The notes: generated from the sequence alone by a model not told the origin. Positions 27,029 through 36,545 are shown, counted from the stretch's first letter. The stretch is 64,000 nucleotides of DNA from JBEICQ01 sp046297395 (GCA_046297395.1 JBKCNM010000075.1:22000-85999), one strand, 5' to 3'. A program made the numbers and translations.

Positions 27029-28558
27029 TTATTTATCGGGGTTTGTCTCGGGAAATGAAATGTTGTTGCCATTGAATTTAACTTCCTGATCATTCTGGTA
27101 TTCTATCGTATAGAGAAGGGTTCCGTCTATATCATATTTCCTCCATTTTCCGTCTTTCTGTCCCATAATAAATTTTCCTTCCTGCATAACCCGTCCATTA
27201 TCATAATAGATGATATGTTTTCCGTTTTCAAGATTCTCTATAAATTCACCTTTGTATGCTGTCTTTCCATTGTTGTAAAACCATTTCCATTCTCCGGTTC
27301 TTTGTCCGGCTTTAAAATTTCCTTCCTGTCTTTCATCGCCATCTTCCAGAAACCAAAATCCTTCTTTTTCGCCCTCTACATACATTCCCCTTGTAATCAC
27401 TTTTCCTGAGTCTGTATATTCTCTCATCTCTCCCTCAGATAAACCATTGATGAATGATTCTTCCCTGAGTGTATTTCCACTCTCATAGTACCATGTCCAG
27501 TTGCCTTCGGGTTTTCCGTTCTTGTTATAACTGCCCGTTTGCTCCTTCTTGCCATTCTGATAAAAGAAATTCCACTTTCCTGTTTTTTTGCCATTCAGGT
27601 ATGTGCCTTGTGCACGAATTTCGCCCGTGGGATAAAATTCCTTCCACTCACCCTGTTGCCATCCTCTTTCGTCCATGAGGCCCTGTGCTGTGAGTAAGCC
27701 ACCCTTGTATATTTTGGCATCAATGGGTTTTCCATTTTCATCAAAAATTTTCGTTATTCCCTCTGCTACTCCCTGTTTATAGGTTCCTGAAGATTTTATT
27801 TTGCCATTTTCATAAAATTCATTCCGGGTATCGAGCATGATTAATTCCGCAGCATTTTGCTGGAGGTTACCATCTATGTATTTAGCGGTTTTTATCAGGT
27901 CTCCCTTGATGTTGTATTCTTTGTAATAACCATCCAAACGATCATTCTCATACCTGCATTCTATTTTTACATTGAGGTTTGGAAAAAACATTTTCCAGTT
28001 TCCCTGTTTACGACCTGCAGCATCTTTCCTGTTTATTCGTTCCTCTCGTTGCAAAAATCCGTTCTTGTATGTGGTGATGGTAATGATGGTGCTATCCGCA
28101 ACATACTCATATCCTTTACCTATTTCTTTACCTGCTGTGAAGGGAACTGTTTTGTATACAAATCCCTTCTTGTAATATTTCACAATTCCTTCTCTTACAT
28201 CATTCACAAAAGGCTCTTCGGATAAAAGAAACCCTGAATCAGGATCAAACACCTGTTTCAAGCCGTTTTTCTTTCCTTCTTTGTAATAAATCGTTTGCTG
28301 TAGTTTCCCATTTTTACCGAAAAACTTCCATAAACTGTCTAACTGATAATTTTTTCTGTTTCCTTCTGTTTTTAATGCTCCATTTTCAAAATAAGTTTTC
28401 CAGTAGCCATCAGGTTTCCCATTTTTTAATAATCCTTCTGACGAAACAGCACCGGATGGATAATAATACTTTTTATATCCATCCGTAATCGTATCGGTTT
28501 GTGCCGAAGAGTATCTGAAGAACACCAAAAGAAATAATATCGACAAAAAAATCCTCAT
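27029..28558 (-). CDS. Large exported MORN/YwqK-type repeat protein
   Basis: 509 residues: signal peptide (FLSILFLLVFFRYSSAQ), then many repeats of about 23 residues across the whole length, e.g. GEWKEFYPTGEIRAQGTYLNGKKTGKWNFFYQNGKKEQTGSY. No other domain can be seen. It is probably periplasmic or on the surface. It starts 7 bases after the nadA stop and is followed by the kinase/regulator pair, so all four are likely one transcript. A smaller family member is at 14219-15172. Function unknown. Confidence 0.82.
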   Translation of the reverse strand: MRIFLSILFLLVFFRYSSAQTDTITDGYKKYYYPSGAVSSEGLLKNGKPDGYWKTYFENGALKTEGNRKNYQLDSLWKFFGKNGKLQQTIYYKEGKKNGLKQVFDPDSGFLLSEEPFVNDVREGIVKYYKKGFVYKTVPFTAGKEIGKGYEYVADSTIITITTYKNGFLQREERINRKDAAGRKQGNWKMFFPNLNVKIECRYENDRLDGYYKEYNIKGDLIKTAKYIDGNLQQNAAELIMLDTRNEFYENGKIKSSGTYKQGVAEGITKIFDENGKPIDAKIYKGGLLTAQGLMDERGWQQGEWKEFYPTGEIRAQGTYLNGKKTGKWNFFYQNGKKEQTGSYNKNGKPEGNWTWYYESGNTLREESFINGLSEGEMREYTDSGKVITRGMYVEGEKEGFWFLEDGDERQEGNFKAGQRTGEWKWFYNNGKTAYKGEFIENLENGKHIIYYDNGRVMQEGKFIMGQKDGKWRKYDIDGTLLYTIEYQNDQEVKFNGNNISFPETNPDK

Positions 28559-28565
28559 ATTTTAT

Positions 28566-29504
28566 TTATGCAAGGCCTGCCTCTCTTGATATTTCAATCA
28601 TTTTAAGAATGGGTTTTTCTGCTTTCCGCCTGGTCTTCTCATCCATCAGAATTTCAGGACTTTCATCAAGCAAACATTGGTAAAGTTTTTCAATGGTATT
28701 GAGTTTCATGTGAGGACAATCATTGCAGGCACATGCATTCAAGGGAGGACCGGGAATAAAAATTTTATGTGGGGATGCTTTTACCATTTGATGGATAATT
28801 CCGGACTCTGTTACCACAATAAATTCATCAGCAACATCTTTCAGGGTATAGTGAAGAAGGGCAGTGGTGCTTCCTGTAAAATCAGACAATGAAAGCACAT
28901 CAGCGGTACATTCGGGATGACAGATTACTTTTGCTTTTGGATGCTGTATTTTTAACTCAGCTATTTTTCGGTAAGAAAATATTTCATGTACCATACAACT
29001 TCCATCCCATAAGAGCATCTCTCTGCCTGTTTGAGATACAATGTAATTTCCTAAATTTTTATCTGGTGCAAAAATTATTTTTTGCTCAGGCGGCAAACTG
29101 TTAACTACAGCCATTGCATTGCTGGAGGTACAAATAATATCTGTCATTGCCTTTATTTCAGCTGTGCAATTGATATAGGAAATCACCAGATGATCAGGAT
29201 GCAATTGTCTGAATTTTGCAAAATCGTCTGCCTTGCATGAATCGGCTAATGAGCATCCGGCTTTCAGATCGGGTAAAAGTACTTTCTTATTTGGATTGAG
29301 AATCTTCGCTGTTTCCGCCATAAAGTGAACGCCTGCAAAAACAATAATGTCGGCTTTTGTTTTTGAAGCCTGCACGGACAGACCTAAACTATCTCCCAAA
29401 TAATCTGCTACATCCTGAATATCTTTATCCTGATAATAATGAGCTAAAATTACTGCATTCTTTTTCTTTTTAAGCGTGTCTATTTCTTTGAATATATCTA
29501 TCAT
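28566..29504 (-). CDS. nadA: Quinolinate synthase
   Basis: NadA condenses iminoaspartate with dihydroxyacetone phosphate to quinolinate, using a [4Fe-4S] cluster. The 312-residue length is typical. Motifs: [22 protein letters not shown] near the N-terminus; cysteine ligands in [10 protein letters not shown], in [12 protein letters not shown] and in [13 protein letters not shown]. No nadB is in the window. It leads a four-gene operon whose other members are a repeat protein and a two-component system, an unexpected combination. Confidence 0.95.
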   Translation of the reverse strand: MIDIFKEIDTLKKKKNAVILAHYYQDKDIQDVADYLGDSLGLSVQASKTKADIIVFAGVHFMAETAKILNPNKKVLLPDLKAGCSLADSCKADDFAKFRQLHPDHLVISYINCTAEIKAMTDIICTSSNAMAVVNSLPPEQKIIFAPDKNLGNYIVSQTGREMLLWDGSCMVHEIFSYRKIAELKIQHPKAKVICHPECTADVLSLSDFTGSTTALLHYTLKDVADEFIVVTESGIIHQMVKASPHKIFIPGPPLNACACNDCPHMKLNTIEKLYQCLLDESPEILMDEKTRRKAEKPILKMIEISREAGLA

Positions 29505-29988
29505 TTTAAATCAATATTTTATCTATTCTTTATTATGTCTGTTAATACTGTTGATATCTCGTTGTTTAAACATTAAAGACGGGCTTTTGAGTTTGATATA
29601 AACATCTTTTCAACATATTTTTCACTTCAAATGTATTGATAATAATGCGTTTTTTAAGATAATTAACAAGCTGTTCATAAAATCACTTCGTACTTGTGTT
29701 CATTACTCTGCTTGTGAAAATAATTTTTAAAAAAACTGATAAAAATCAGCAAATCGGCTTTCAGTTTTCATAACTCTTTATATGGGAGGTGTGTTGATTA
29801 AAAACATCTTAAAAATTTCCTACAAAAATAAACCTTAATGAACAGGGCAGGTGTTAACAAATAGAGCAAAAAGCATATTCATTTTCAAGGATTTATTTTT
29901 TTTCAAAGGTTATAAATAGCGTATTGTAAAGCCCGAGAATTTTTTTAAGCAAGGTGTGAAGACCAAGATTAGTGTGTAGTTTTATCAC
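29505..29988. other. 484-base intergenic region between nadA and rpiB
   Basis: AT-rich divergent promoter region. A small hairpin (CTGAT-AAAA-ATCAG, 29736-29749) is visible; no open frame of convincing composition, no tRNA and no recognised riboswitch. No clear -33/-7 pair of the kind used elsewhere in the window was found for either neighbour. Confidence 0.4.
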
Positions 29989-30420
29989 ATGAAAACCATT
30001 GGTATTGCTTGTGACCACGCCGGCTATCAACTCAAAGAATTTCTTAAAACCAAACTTTGTGAAAAATATAGGCTGGTCGATTTTGGCACAGACAGCGAAA
30101 ATAGTATGGACTATCCTGATGTGGCTCATCCTCTGGCAGAAGCTGTTGTTACAGGAAAACTGAGCTGGGGAATAGCCATTTGTGGAAGTGGCAACGGAAT
30201 AAACATGACCCTGAACAAACATGCCGGAATCCGTTCAGCTTTGTGCTGGAACACAGAGTTGGCAAGCCTTGCAAGGAAACACAATGACGCAAACATCCTT
30301 GCCCTGCCTGCAAGATATATCACAAATGCACTCGCCCTTGAGATGGCTGAAGTATTTGCTAACACGGATTTCGAAGGCGGACGCCACCAAAACAGGATTC
30401 GTAAAATCAATTTATCCTGA
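29989..30420 (+). CDS. rpiB: Ribose 5-phosphate isomerase B
   Basis: RpiB/LacB family enzyme interconverting ribose 5-phosphate and ribulose 5-phosphate in the pentose phosphate pathway. 143 residues, normal length. Signatures are IGIACDHAGYQLKEFL at the start, the catalytic cysteine in GIAICGSGNGINM, and RSALCWN plus HNDANILALPARY. Followed by a 90-base gap with a small hairpin (30430-30449, arms CTTGTT/AACAAG), then the LutB-like gene. Confidence 0.95.
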   Translation: MKTIGIACDHAGYQLKEFLKTKLCEKYRLVDFGTDSENSMDYPDVAHPLAEAVVTGKLSWGIAICGSGNGINMTLNKHAGIRSALCWNTELASLARKHNDANILALPARYITNALALEMAEVFANTDFEGGRHQNRIRKINLS

Positions 30421-30510
30421 GTATGAACAGGCCTTGTTGATAACAAGCCGAACCTACCCTGAAATCTATGAATACATGAACATAGATTTGAAAAAACTAG
30501 CAATCGTTTC

Positions 30511-31710
30511 ATGAGTTTATTGGACAGATTTATCAAGTCATCGGAGGAGAAATCCCGGGATGAGATGCAGCGCAAATTTGGGCAGCAGGTAGAACAAGAG
30601 GCAAATATCCGTTTTCGAGCATTGGATGCGGTTTATGCAGATAAAGAACTTGCCAGAAACCGCGCTTCCTACATCAAGCGCAAAGCAATAGATAATCTTG
30701 ATACTTATTTGATTGAATTTGAGAGCCACTTTACCAAGCGGGGAGGAAAAATCATTTGGGCACAAACCCATCAGGATGCAGGAACAGAGATTGCCAAATA
30801 CATCACCAAAAAAAATATTTCTTCGGTCTACCTCAAGGAATCAGAGCTATCTCAGGAAATTTTGCTGGAGGTTGCCCTCAATCGCGAGAAAATAACCATT
30901 TTCGGTAACGAACCCTATCAGGTGGCCATCGGAAATGCACAGTTTATGCTGGCCGATAGTGGTGCTCTGGCATGTATGGCCCAGGACGCAAAAGAGAAAA
31001 GGATTTTGCAGCAAGCACAAACGCTGATATTATTGTGTTCTATTGAGAGAATTCTTCCAAGTGCCAATGACCTCGAACTTTTTGTAAGTCTACTGAATAG
31101 TTATTCCGTAGGGGGAAAATATCCTGATTCGGTTCAGATTGTGAGTGGAGCAAAACAATCACCCGAACAAGCCGGCAGCAGCGAGGTAGTACTTGTGCTC
31201 ATAGACAATGGAAGAACGCAGCTGCTTGCTCAACCCGAACAACGGTATGCGCTTTCATGCATCGGTTGCGGCGCATGTTCTGCGGTATGTCCTGTAACCC
31301 AAACCATAGGTACGAAATCCTATGAAAGCGTTTATGCCGGACCAATTGGTTCGGTAATCATGCCATATATTTCTCTTGATGATGACTATCATCATCTGAG
31401 TTATGCCTCAACTTTATGCGGAAAATGCAGGGATGTATGTCCGGTAAAAATCGATATTCCCAGAATGCTCGGATTTAACCGACAGGATTTTGTGAGCAAG
31501 GGCGCCCTGTCAAAAAAAGACAACATCGCTATGTATTTCTGGAAAAAAGCCATGCTCCGAAGAACGGTGATGGAGAAGGGTGGTCAAAAACTCAAATCAT
31601 TTATGTTGCGCCAGTTTTTTAAAAAGGATTGGGGCGACAGGCGCGATTTTCCTGAAGTCTCCCCAAAATCTTTTCACACACAATGGTGCGAGAAAAAGGG
31701 GCTTCGCTAA
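30511..31710 (+). CDS. LutB-like lactate utilisation iron-sulfur protein
   Basis: 399 residues. The N-terminal part (about 60-220) is the LUD domain of LutB/LutC proteins. Two ferredoxin-type clusters follow: CIGCGACSAVCPVTQT and CGKCRDVCPVKID, each with CxxCxxC plus a distant cysteine-proline, so two [4Fe-4S] centres. In LutABC these proteins oxidise L-lactate. No lutA or lutC partner is next to it here; they may be elsewhere. Its last codons overlap the start of the GT87 gene by 28 bases. Confidence 0.85.
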   Translation: MSLLDRFIKSSEEKSRDEMQRKFGQQVEQEANIRFRALDAVYADKELARNRASYIKRKAIDNLDTYLIEFESHFTKRGGKIIWAQTHQDAGTEIAKYITKKNISSVYLKESELSQEILLEVALNREKITIFGNEPYQVAIGNAQFMLADSGALACMAQDAKEKRILQQAQTLILLCSIERILPSANDLELFVSLLNSYSVGGKYPDSVQIVSGAKQSPEQAGSSEVVLVLIDNGRTQLLAQPEQRYALSCIGCGACSAVCPVTQTIGTKSYESVYAGPIGSVIMPYISLDDDYHHLSYASTLCGKCRDVCPVKIDIPRMLGFNRQDFVSKGALSKKDNIAMYFWKKAMLRRTVMEKGGQKLKSFMLRQFFKKDWGDRRDFPEVSPKSFHTQWCEKKGLR

Positions 31711-32939
31711 AGTTTACGAAAGCCGGATACATCCGTTTCTTCCTTTACCTGCCCGTATGTATCATGGCATGGATTGAAAGAAACAGCCCAACCGATCTGG
31801 ATATTTATTTACAAGCCTCAAGGGATTATGTAGAAGGAATTAATCCATTTGGAGAGCTCTATCACCAATGGTACCATTACTACTACTCGCAGTTTTTTGC
31901 ACTGATAATGTTCCCCCTTGCACTCATGCCTAATGCCCTCGCGCATATGTGCTGGATGTTGCTGAACTATTTTCTGGCTGAACAATGTTTTTTCCTGTTG
32001 GAAAAACAAACCGGAGATATCCCCGGCCCTTACAAAACAGCCTTCAGAGGAATTCTTATTGCAGCCTCCATGAGGTTTGTGTATGAAAATTTGCATTACG
32101 GACAAGTAAGCATTCTTCTTCTTTGGATTTGTTTAAAAGCCTGGGATGCCATTGAAAACAATCAACTTGTTTTATCAGGATCATGGCTTGCCATCGGAAT
32201 CAATCTAAAGATTTTGCCACTTGCTTTGTTGCCCTGGCTTGTCCTTAGAAAAAAATGGCAGGCGCTAACCGCTTGCATCGCTGTTTTTTTTCTTTTGGCA
32301 ACAACTCCCGCAATTTTTACGGGCACCGATTCCTGGCTTGACATGAGTCGGTCCAGATGGGCCCTTGTAAACCCCATGCAAACACAGCATATCAAAGATA
32401 TTGCCGAAGACAGCTTTCACTCAATAACCACTTTTCTTTCTGTTTTTTTAAGCGAGAATGAACCATACAAAGACATGAGAAGAAGCATTTTACAACTGAA
32501 TGATGCTGCGCTGGCAAAAGCTATTTTCGCAGCGAGATGCCTCTTTGCCCTGAGCATGCTTATTTACATGTACAGACAGGGAGGAATCAGGGGGTCACAA
32601 AAACGAAATGTATACGAATGGTATTTCGCCTTGCTCTTGATTCCACTTGCTTTCCCGCACCAGCAACACTATGCTTTCATTTTTATAATGCCGGCTTTCG
32701 CCCTTCAAACTGCCGGATTTTTTTCGTCGCTGTCAAAAGGTACTACCAACAAAAAGACAAAAGCCTTATTGCTGTTTGTTCCCGTAGTCATTTGGTCTCT
32801 CAAGCTCTTGCTCGGAGAATTCAATCCAATCTACGAGTATTATAAAATCCTCACATGGTCGGCTTTGTGGCTCTGGCTTCTTGTTTTCTTCGAAGGCCTT
32901 TTTCCTGTCCAAAATCTTCGTCAAGCAAAGATTGAATAG
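31683..32939 (+). CDS. GT87-type integral membrane mannosyltransferase (DUF2029 family)
   Basis: 418 residues with about ten hydrophobic segments. An acidic pair in the first periplasmic loop (SPTDLDIYLQASRDYVEG) and NPFGELYHQWYHYYYSQ match the GT-C fold of DUF2029/GT87 polyprenyl-phosphate-mannose-dependent transferases. It would add sugars on the outer side of the inner membrane, which fits the polyprenol-phosphate-mannose synthase-like gene at 13 kb. The frame starts inside the LutB-like gene. Its 3' end lies antisense to the HTH gene for 89 bases. Confidence 0.78.
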   Translation: MVREKGASLKFTKAGYIRFFLYLPVCIMAWIERNSPTDLDIYLQASRDYVEGINPFGELYHQWYHYYYSQFFALIMFPLALMPNALAHMCWMLLNYFLAEQCFFLLEKQTGDIPGPYKTAFRGILIAASMRFVYENLHYGQVSILLLWICLKAWDAIENNQLVLSGSWLAIGINLKILPLALLPWLVLRKKWQALTACIAVFFLLATTPAIFTGTDSWLDMSRSRWALVNPMQTQHIKDIAEDSFHSITTFLSVFLSENEPYKDMRRSILQLNDAALAKAIFAARCLFALSMLIYMYRQGGIRGSQKRNVYEWYFALLLIPLAFPHQQHYAFIFIMPAFALQTAGFFSSLSKGTTNKKTKALLLFVPVVIWSLKLLLGEFNPIYEYYKILTWSALWLWLLVFFEGLFPVQNLRQAKIE

Positions 32940-33138
32940 GAATTTGGGTATCGAGTAATTCTTTCCAAGGGACACCCAGAATTTCACTGATTAGCTGCAA
33001 CTTGCCGAAGGAGGCCCTTGCCGCCCTGAACTCAAGTTTGCGGTAACCCTCAATTGACATGTCAAGTTCAATAGCCATGGATTCAAGGCTGTAATTTCTG
33101 TAGTTGCGCAGGCAACGGATGCGGGTAGCAATGTCCAT
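32851..33138 (-). CDS. Small HTH (Xre/Cro-type) DNA-binding protein
   Basis: 95 residues. Residues about 5-60 (RIRCLRNYRNYSLESMAIELDMSIEGYRKLEFRAARASFGKLQLISEILGVPW) have the five-helix Xre layout. The tail is charged (EKGLRRKQEARATKPTM) and is encoded entirely opposite the 3' end of the GT87 gene. It is a single gene with a 254-base upstream region that ends at tRNA-Cys. That region contains a nested palindrome cluster (33319-33358) which may be its operator. Targets are unknown; no toxin partner is next to it. Confidence 0.75.
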   Translation of the reverse strand: MDIATRIRCLRNYRNYSLESMAIELDMSIEGYRKLEFRAARASFGKLQLISEILGVPWKELLDTQIPIQSLLDEDFGQEKGLRRKQEARATKPTM

Positions 33139-33318
33139 ACAATTAGATTAGGTTTTTGGTGAAATGGTTTTAATTGGTTTAAATACACTACAATAATAAA
33201 AAAGAATGTATATGAAAAAAATAAGACAAAACAGAAAAAACATCACCCCAAAACTTTGTCTACAGGGACAGCCATTTCATCTAATAAAAGCAATTGTTGG
33301 AAGACATGACAGGATGAT

Positions 33319-33358
33319 ATTTCATGCAAATTTCATGAAACTTGCATAGGCATGAAAT
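33319..33358. promoter_or_regulatory. Nested palindromes, possible operator
   Basis: Outer arms ATTTCATGC (33319-33327) and GCATGAAAT (33350-33358) are perfect inverted repeats. Between them lie ATGCAA/TTGCAT arms (33324-33329 and 33342-33347) around a central palindrome TTTCATGAAA (33331-33340). The motif TTTCATG thus occurs three times in 40 bases, in both orientations. It lies about 180 bases upstream of the HTH start and just downstream of the tRNA-Cys terminator. Confidence 0.5.
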
Positions 33359-33382
33359 AAAAAAGGCGCCTTTTTAGGCGCC
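33358..33382 (-). terminator. Terminator after tRNA-Cys
   Basis: On the minus strand, GGCGCC-TAAAAA-GGCGCC forms a 6-bp GC stem followed by a T-rich run. It lies 10 bases beyond the tRNA 3' end and is a standard intrinsic terminator. Confidence 0.8.
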
Positions 33383-33392
33383 GTAACACTTT

Positions 33393-33466
33393 TGGAGGTC
33401 CCGACCAGATTCGAACTGGTGTAGAAGGTTTTGCAGACCTCTGCCTAGCCACTCGGCCACAGGACC
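33393..33466 (-). tRNA. tRNA-Cys (anticodon GCA)
   Basis: Read on the minus strand, the 7-bp acceptor arms GGTCCTG/CGGGACC pair (one G-T). The anticodon loop has CTGCAAA (anticodon GCA), the T loop is TTCGAAT, and the discriminator base is T, the hallmark of tRNA-Cys. The CCA end is encoded. Length is 74 bases with CCA. It is a lone tRNA with its own promoter and terminator. Confidence 0.96.
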
Positions 33467-33479
33467 TTAATGAGGGATG

Positions 33480-33510
33480 CAAAGTAACGCATTAAATCAG
33501 GAATTTACAA
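33480..33510 (-). promoter_or_regulatory. Promoter of tRNA-Cys
   Basis: On the minus strand TTG (33510-33508), 20 bases, then TTACTTTG (33487-33480), one base off TAnnTTTG. The expected transcription start is about 10 bases before the mature tRNA. Confidence 0.6.
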
Positions 33511-33545
33511 GCCACCGCATGGCTCGCATCAACAGGAAGAATGAT

Positions 33546-34082
33546 TTACTCAAAGCGGATGCTAAGGTCGTCGAACATGACAGCATCCTGTCCAAAATTC
33601 CAACCGTAAATTTTAATGAGGTTATTGGGGTCAAGCAATTGGGGCTTGAGGGGAAGAACAAGCTTGAAAGCCGACCATTCACCGGGCTTTTTAATAAACT
33701 TTTTTACATCAATGGCCTCATAGGCCTGAATTTGATTTTGTGGATTTTCCAGAGAAATCACATAAGCGGCCTTGGCTCCGGCAGAAACGGTTTTTCCATA
33801 CCCTTCTACCACAATTGTTTTTGGTGGATTGGGCAAGAGATCGGCAACATTCATACAATAATCTATTCCGTAAGGAACCTTGGCATCAGTGTATACACAA
33901 TACTTGCCTGAGCGAGCATCATTGGTTTTAATCAAACTGGGATGGTTTTTTACAAAATGAACCAGCTCGTCAAATTGGATATGATACTCCTTGTTGTTAA
34001 AAGTTTCTTGTTTTTTTCCGCATGAGAAAAAAACAAAAGAAACAGGAATAAACAAAAGAAAAACAGCTTGTATTTTTTTCAT
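33546..34082 (-). CDS. Lipoprotein of unknown function
   Basis: 178 residues. The signal has KK, the hydrophobic AVFLLFIPVSFVF and a lipobox cysteine in FFSCGKKQ. The mature part looks beta-rich, with VVEGYGKTVSAGAKAAYVISLENPQNQI and a C-terminal FDDLSIRFE, reminiscent of carbohydrate-binding or jelly-roll modules, but I cannot assign a family. It lies 69 bases after the cellulase-like gene on the same strand, so a link to glycans is possible. It is not part of the tRNA unit. Confidence 0.75.
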   Translation of the reverse strand: MKKIQAVFLLFIPVSFVFFSCGKKQETFNNKEYHIQFDELVHFVKNHPSLIKTNDARSGKYCVYTDAKVPYGIDYCMNVADLLPNPPKTIVVEGYGKTVSAGAKAAYVISLENPQNQIQAYEAIDVKKFIKKPGEWSAFKLVLPLKPQLLDPNNLIKIYGWNFGQDAVMFDDLSIRFE

Positions 34083-34151
34083 GATGCTTTTGGGGTGCGC
34101 AAATATATGAAAGCATAATTATTGTTCGTTTTGTAAAACAACAAACACCAC

Positions 34152-36431
34152 TCATCTAATCTCCTCGAGGAAGATATCCGGCATGGTATATAAGCCACCG
34201 GGACCACTCCCGCTTCCGGAAAACCAACCTTGTGCAGTAGTCATTTTGCTGTAGGAGGCAATCCATGGAAAAGGAACCACCGGACTCTTTAGTTCAAAAC
34301 TGCCATCGGATAGCGAAACGGTGTGGTAAGAAACCGTATAGGCCTTGTTCCATATCATGATTACTGCGCCGGAAACAGGATTCTTTTTATTATCTAAAAT
34401 CCTTCCTTTCAGAATACACTTTGTCTTCTTGCTGTTTTGGGAGTAATTGTAATAGTTTGGCAGGAGGCTACAGGGCATAGACTTCTGAAGAGCAGAAAAA
34501 CCGCGGAAAACCTCAGCTATTGGTTTACATGTACCGGAAACGATGTAACCGTTAGCGGTAAGCGTCGTACCCTGAAGACTCAGCATCCCCATGAAATTTG
34601 CATGGTAGCGCTTCCAATCAACATCCTTGTACTGCCACCACGAATACCCCGAAGCGCCGCAATGATATGATTGCCTGAATGTTTCTTCGGCAAACTTTTT
34701 TTGCGCCAGATAGCGTACTTTTATATTGTCTGCAGGAATCGCTGTTTCTCCAATAATCCAAGGCTTCTTTACATGTTTGCCATACCAGTATATTTCATTA
34801 CGCACCTGTTCGGGTTCAAATTCATAAGGATGAAAAGAAACAAAGTCAACCGGCAACAAAGAAGGATCCCATTCAAATACTTCTCTGACTCCAACAAGGC
34901 CAATGGTGGTGAGCTGATTGGGAGCATTTTTTTTCACAATCTCGTTCCATTTACTTACTGATTTTATCACTTCTTTTTTTTCATGAAAATCTTTGTCGAA
35001 ATACAAGGGCTCGTTAAAAAAATCATAGGCCATTAATCCGGGGTGACCGGAAAATCGGGAGGCAAGTTTTGCCAACATATTTTCTCTCTCTTTATCTAAA
35101 AAAACATTTTTCACCAACAAAATCACCCTGATTTTGTATGCATAAGCAAGGTCAAGCACCATCTCTACCGCATCTAAATAATTTTTGATTTCTCCATCGC
35201 TTACCAAAGATCGTGTACCACTTTTTCTGGAGAGAAATTTGGTGCGTACACACAGCTCTTTTGTTTTTGCATTTTTATCTGTCTCTCCCAGTCCGGTAAT
35301 TCGTAAATAATGTATTCCTTTTGAAGCCAGCAGCTCAAAATCAGCCGACATGGCATTTATAGAAGACCATTTGTTACGGGGGAAATCTTCACTGTCTTCT
35401 GTGTAATATTCCGATGCACAAGGCCAAATTTCTTTTCCATCATCCACCAGGCCTACAATATAGTTTGTAAAGACTGGAAATACAGGCTTTCCCTCACAAA
35501 AAAAGGTTTTCCCTTTCAGGGCCACTCCGCTATTCTCTGCCTGAGATTGGTAGGATATTACAGGTTTTATTAAGAATGGAGAAGGAGACAAATCGGGGCC
35601 CACCTCTTTCATCCCCTCCTGCTTCATCAAGGCAAGCGTATGTGTGCTAACCCCGCAGAAAATATCAGACGACAATAGCTTTTGATAATCCGCAAAAGCG
35701 TTCTTTCCAAAAACAGGGCTAGATTTATTTTCTATCCAGCCCTTCAGGAAAGCAAAAGCAGAATCTTGTACAAGAGATTCGGGAAAAACAAGCAGCAAGA
35801 ACTTATAAACGCCGGTTTCCGGTCTTGGCGGAATGCTGCTTTTGATTTCTTTCTTTCTTGCATCAGCATCAACTATATATAAAGCATCATAATAAAGTTG
35901 CGCATCAGGGCTGGTGTTTTTTTGTCGGGCTTTTATGCAAATGGCTTTAAACCAGTTACTGTCATTTCTGATAATATCACTGATTCGACAGATTTCAGAA
36001 GAATCTGCTCCGGTGTTGATACTGAAAAAATTTTTAATCAGCTGATTCGAATTACCCGCAATTTTTTCGCTCAGATGAAAGCTGTTTTTCACACAAGGAT
36101 CTTTCTGAAAAAGCAGTCGTTGACGCACATCTTGGCTCGCGAATAAAGAATCCGGTCTGGGTTCTTTGGCATAAAAAAGCTGGTAGTAAAACCTAATACT
36201 ATCCTTTCCGGTATTTTGAATACGAATTTGGTACTCGAATAGCCCTGTGGCGCACTGCTCGGTGGAGGGAGCATGGAATCCTCCTGAGATTGAGTTGCCC
36301 TCACCAATTACCAAATCAGCAGAAGGAAGATTGGCAAATGGATGAAACTGCTGAATACAAAAAGAGTTTTGTCCGAACAAAAGCCGTCCATTTATTAAAA
36401 TAAAAAATAGGGTCCTACAAAAAAACTTCAT
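34152..36431 (-). CDS. Exported glycoside-hydrolase-like TIM-barrel protein (GH5/clan A type)
   Basis: 759 residues. N-terminal signal peptide ending near LLFGQ; then a region of about 280 residues without recognised family. A (beta/alpha)8 barrel follows: ITGLGETDKNAK region, then MAYDFFNEPLYF with the likely acid/base E474, and PWIIGETAIP with the likely nucleophile E562. This spacing fits clan GH-A hydrolases such as GH5. The C-terminal part (about 685-745) is a carboxypeptidase-regulatory-like beta domain (ILKGRILDNKKNPVSGAVIMIW). There is no T9SS sorting domain. The substrate is unknown. Confidence 0.75.
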   Translation of the reverse strand: MKFFCRTLFFILINGRLLFGQNSFCIQQFHPFANLPSADLVIGEGNSISGGFHAPSTEQCATGLFEYQIRIQNTGKDSIRFYYQLFYAKEPRPDSLFASQDVRQRLLFQKDPCVKNSFHLSEKIAGNSNQLIKNFFSINTGADSSEICRISDIIRNDSNWFKAICIKARQKNTSPDAQLYYDALYIVDADARKKEIKSSIPPRPETGVYKFLLLVFPESLVQDSAFAFLKGWIENKSSPVFGKNAFADYQKLLSSDIFCGVSTHTLALMKQEGMKEVGPDLSPSPFLIKPVISYQSQAENSGVALKGKTFFCEGKPVFPVFTNYIVGLVDDGKEIWPCASEYYTEDSEDFPRNKWSSINAMSADFELLASKGIHYLRITGLGETDKNAKTKELCVRTKFLSRKSGTRSLVSDGEIKNYLDAVEMVLDLAYAYKIRVILLVKNVFLDKERENMLAKLASRFSGHPGLMAYDFFNEPLYFDKDFHEKKEVIKSVSKWNEIVKKNAPNQLTTIGLVGVREVFEWDPSLLPVDFVSFHPYEFEPEQVRNEIYWYGKHVKKPWIIGETAIPADNIKVRYLAQKKFAEETFRQSYHCGASGYSWWQYKDVDWKRYHANFMGMLSLQGTTLTANGYIVSGTCKPIAEVFRGFSALQKSMPCSLLPNYYNYSQNSKKTKCILKGRILDNKKNPVSGAVIMIWNKAYTVSYHTVSLSDGSFELKSPVVPFPWIASYSKMTTAQGWFSGSGSGPGGLYTMPDIFLEEIR

Positions 36432-36545
36432 GAATACGATGTAAATAAAGGAAGAAATATGGTTTCATCCCCCTAACATCAGAAGAAAGCACACAAACTG
36501 CCATTCATTTACTCATGAATTCAAAACACGGCTCGGGGAGCGGTA

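Noticed and set aside
29736..29749. Riboswitch or terminator in the nadA-rpiB gap
   Set aside because: Only a 5-bp hairpin, with no known riboswitch core visible.
30221..30514. 97-codon frame overlapping the 3' half of rpiB
   Set aside because: A shadow of rpiB in another frame; the tail beyond 30420 has no family match.
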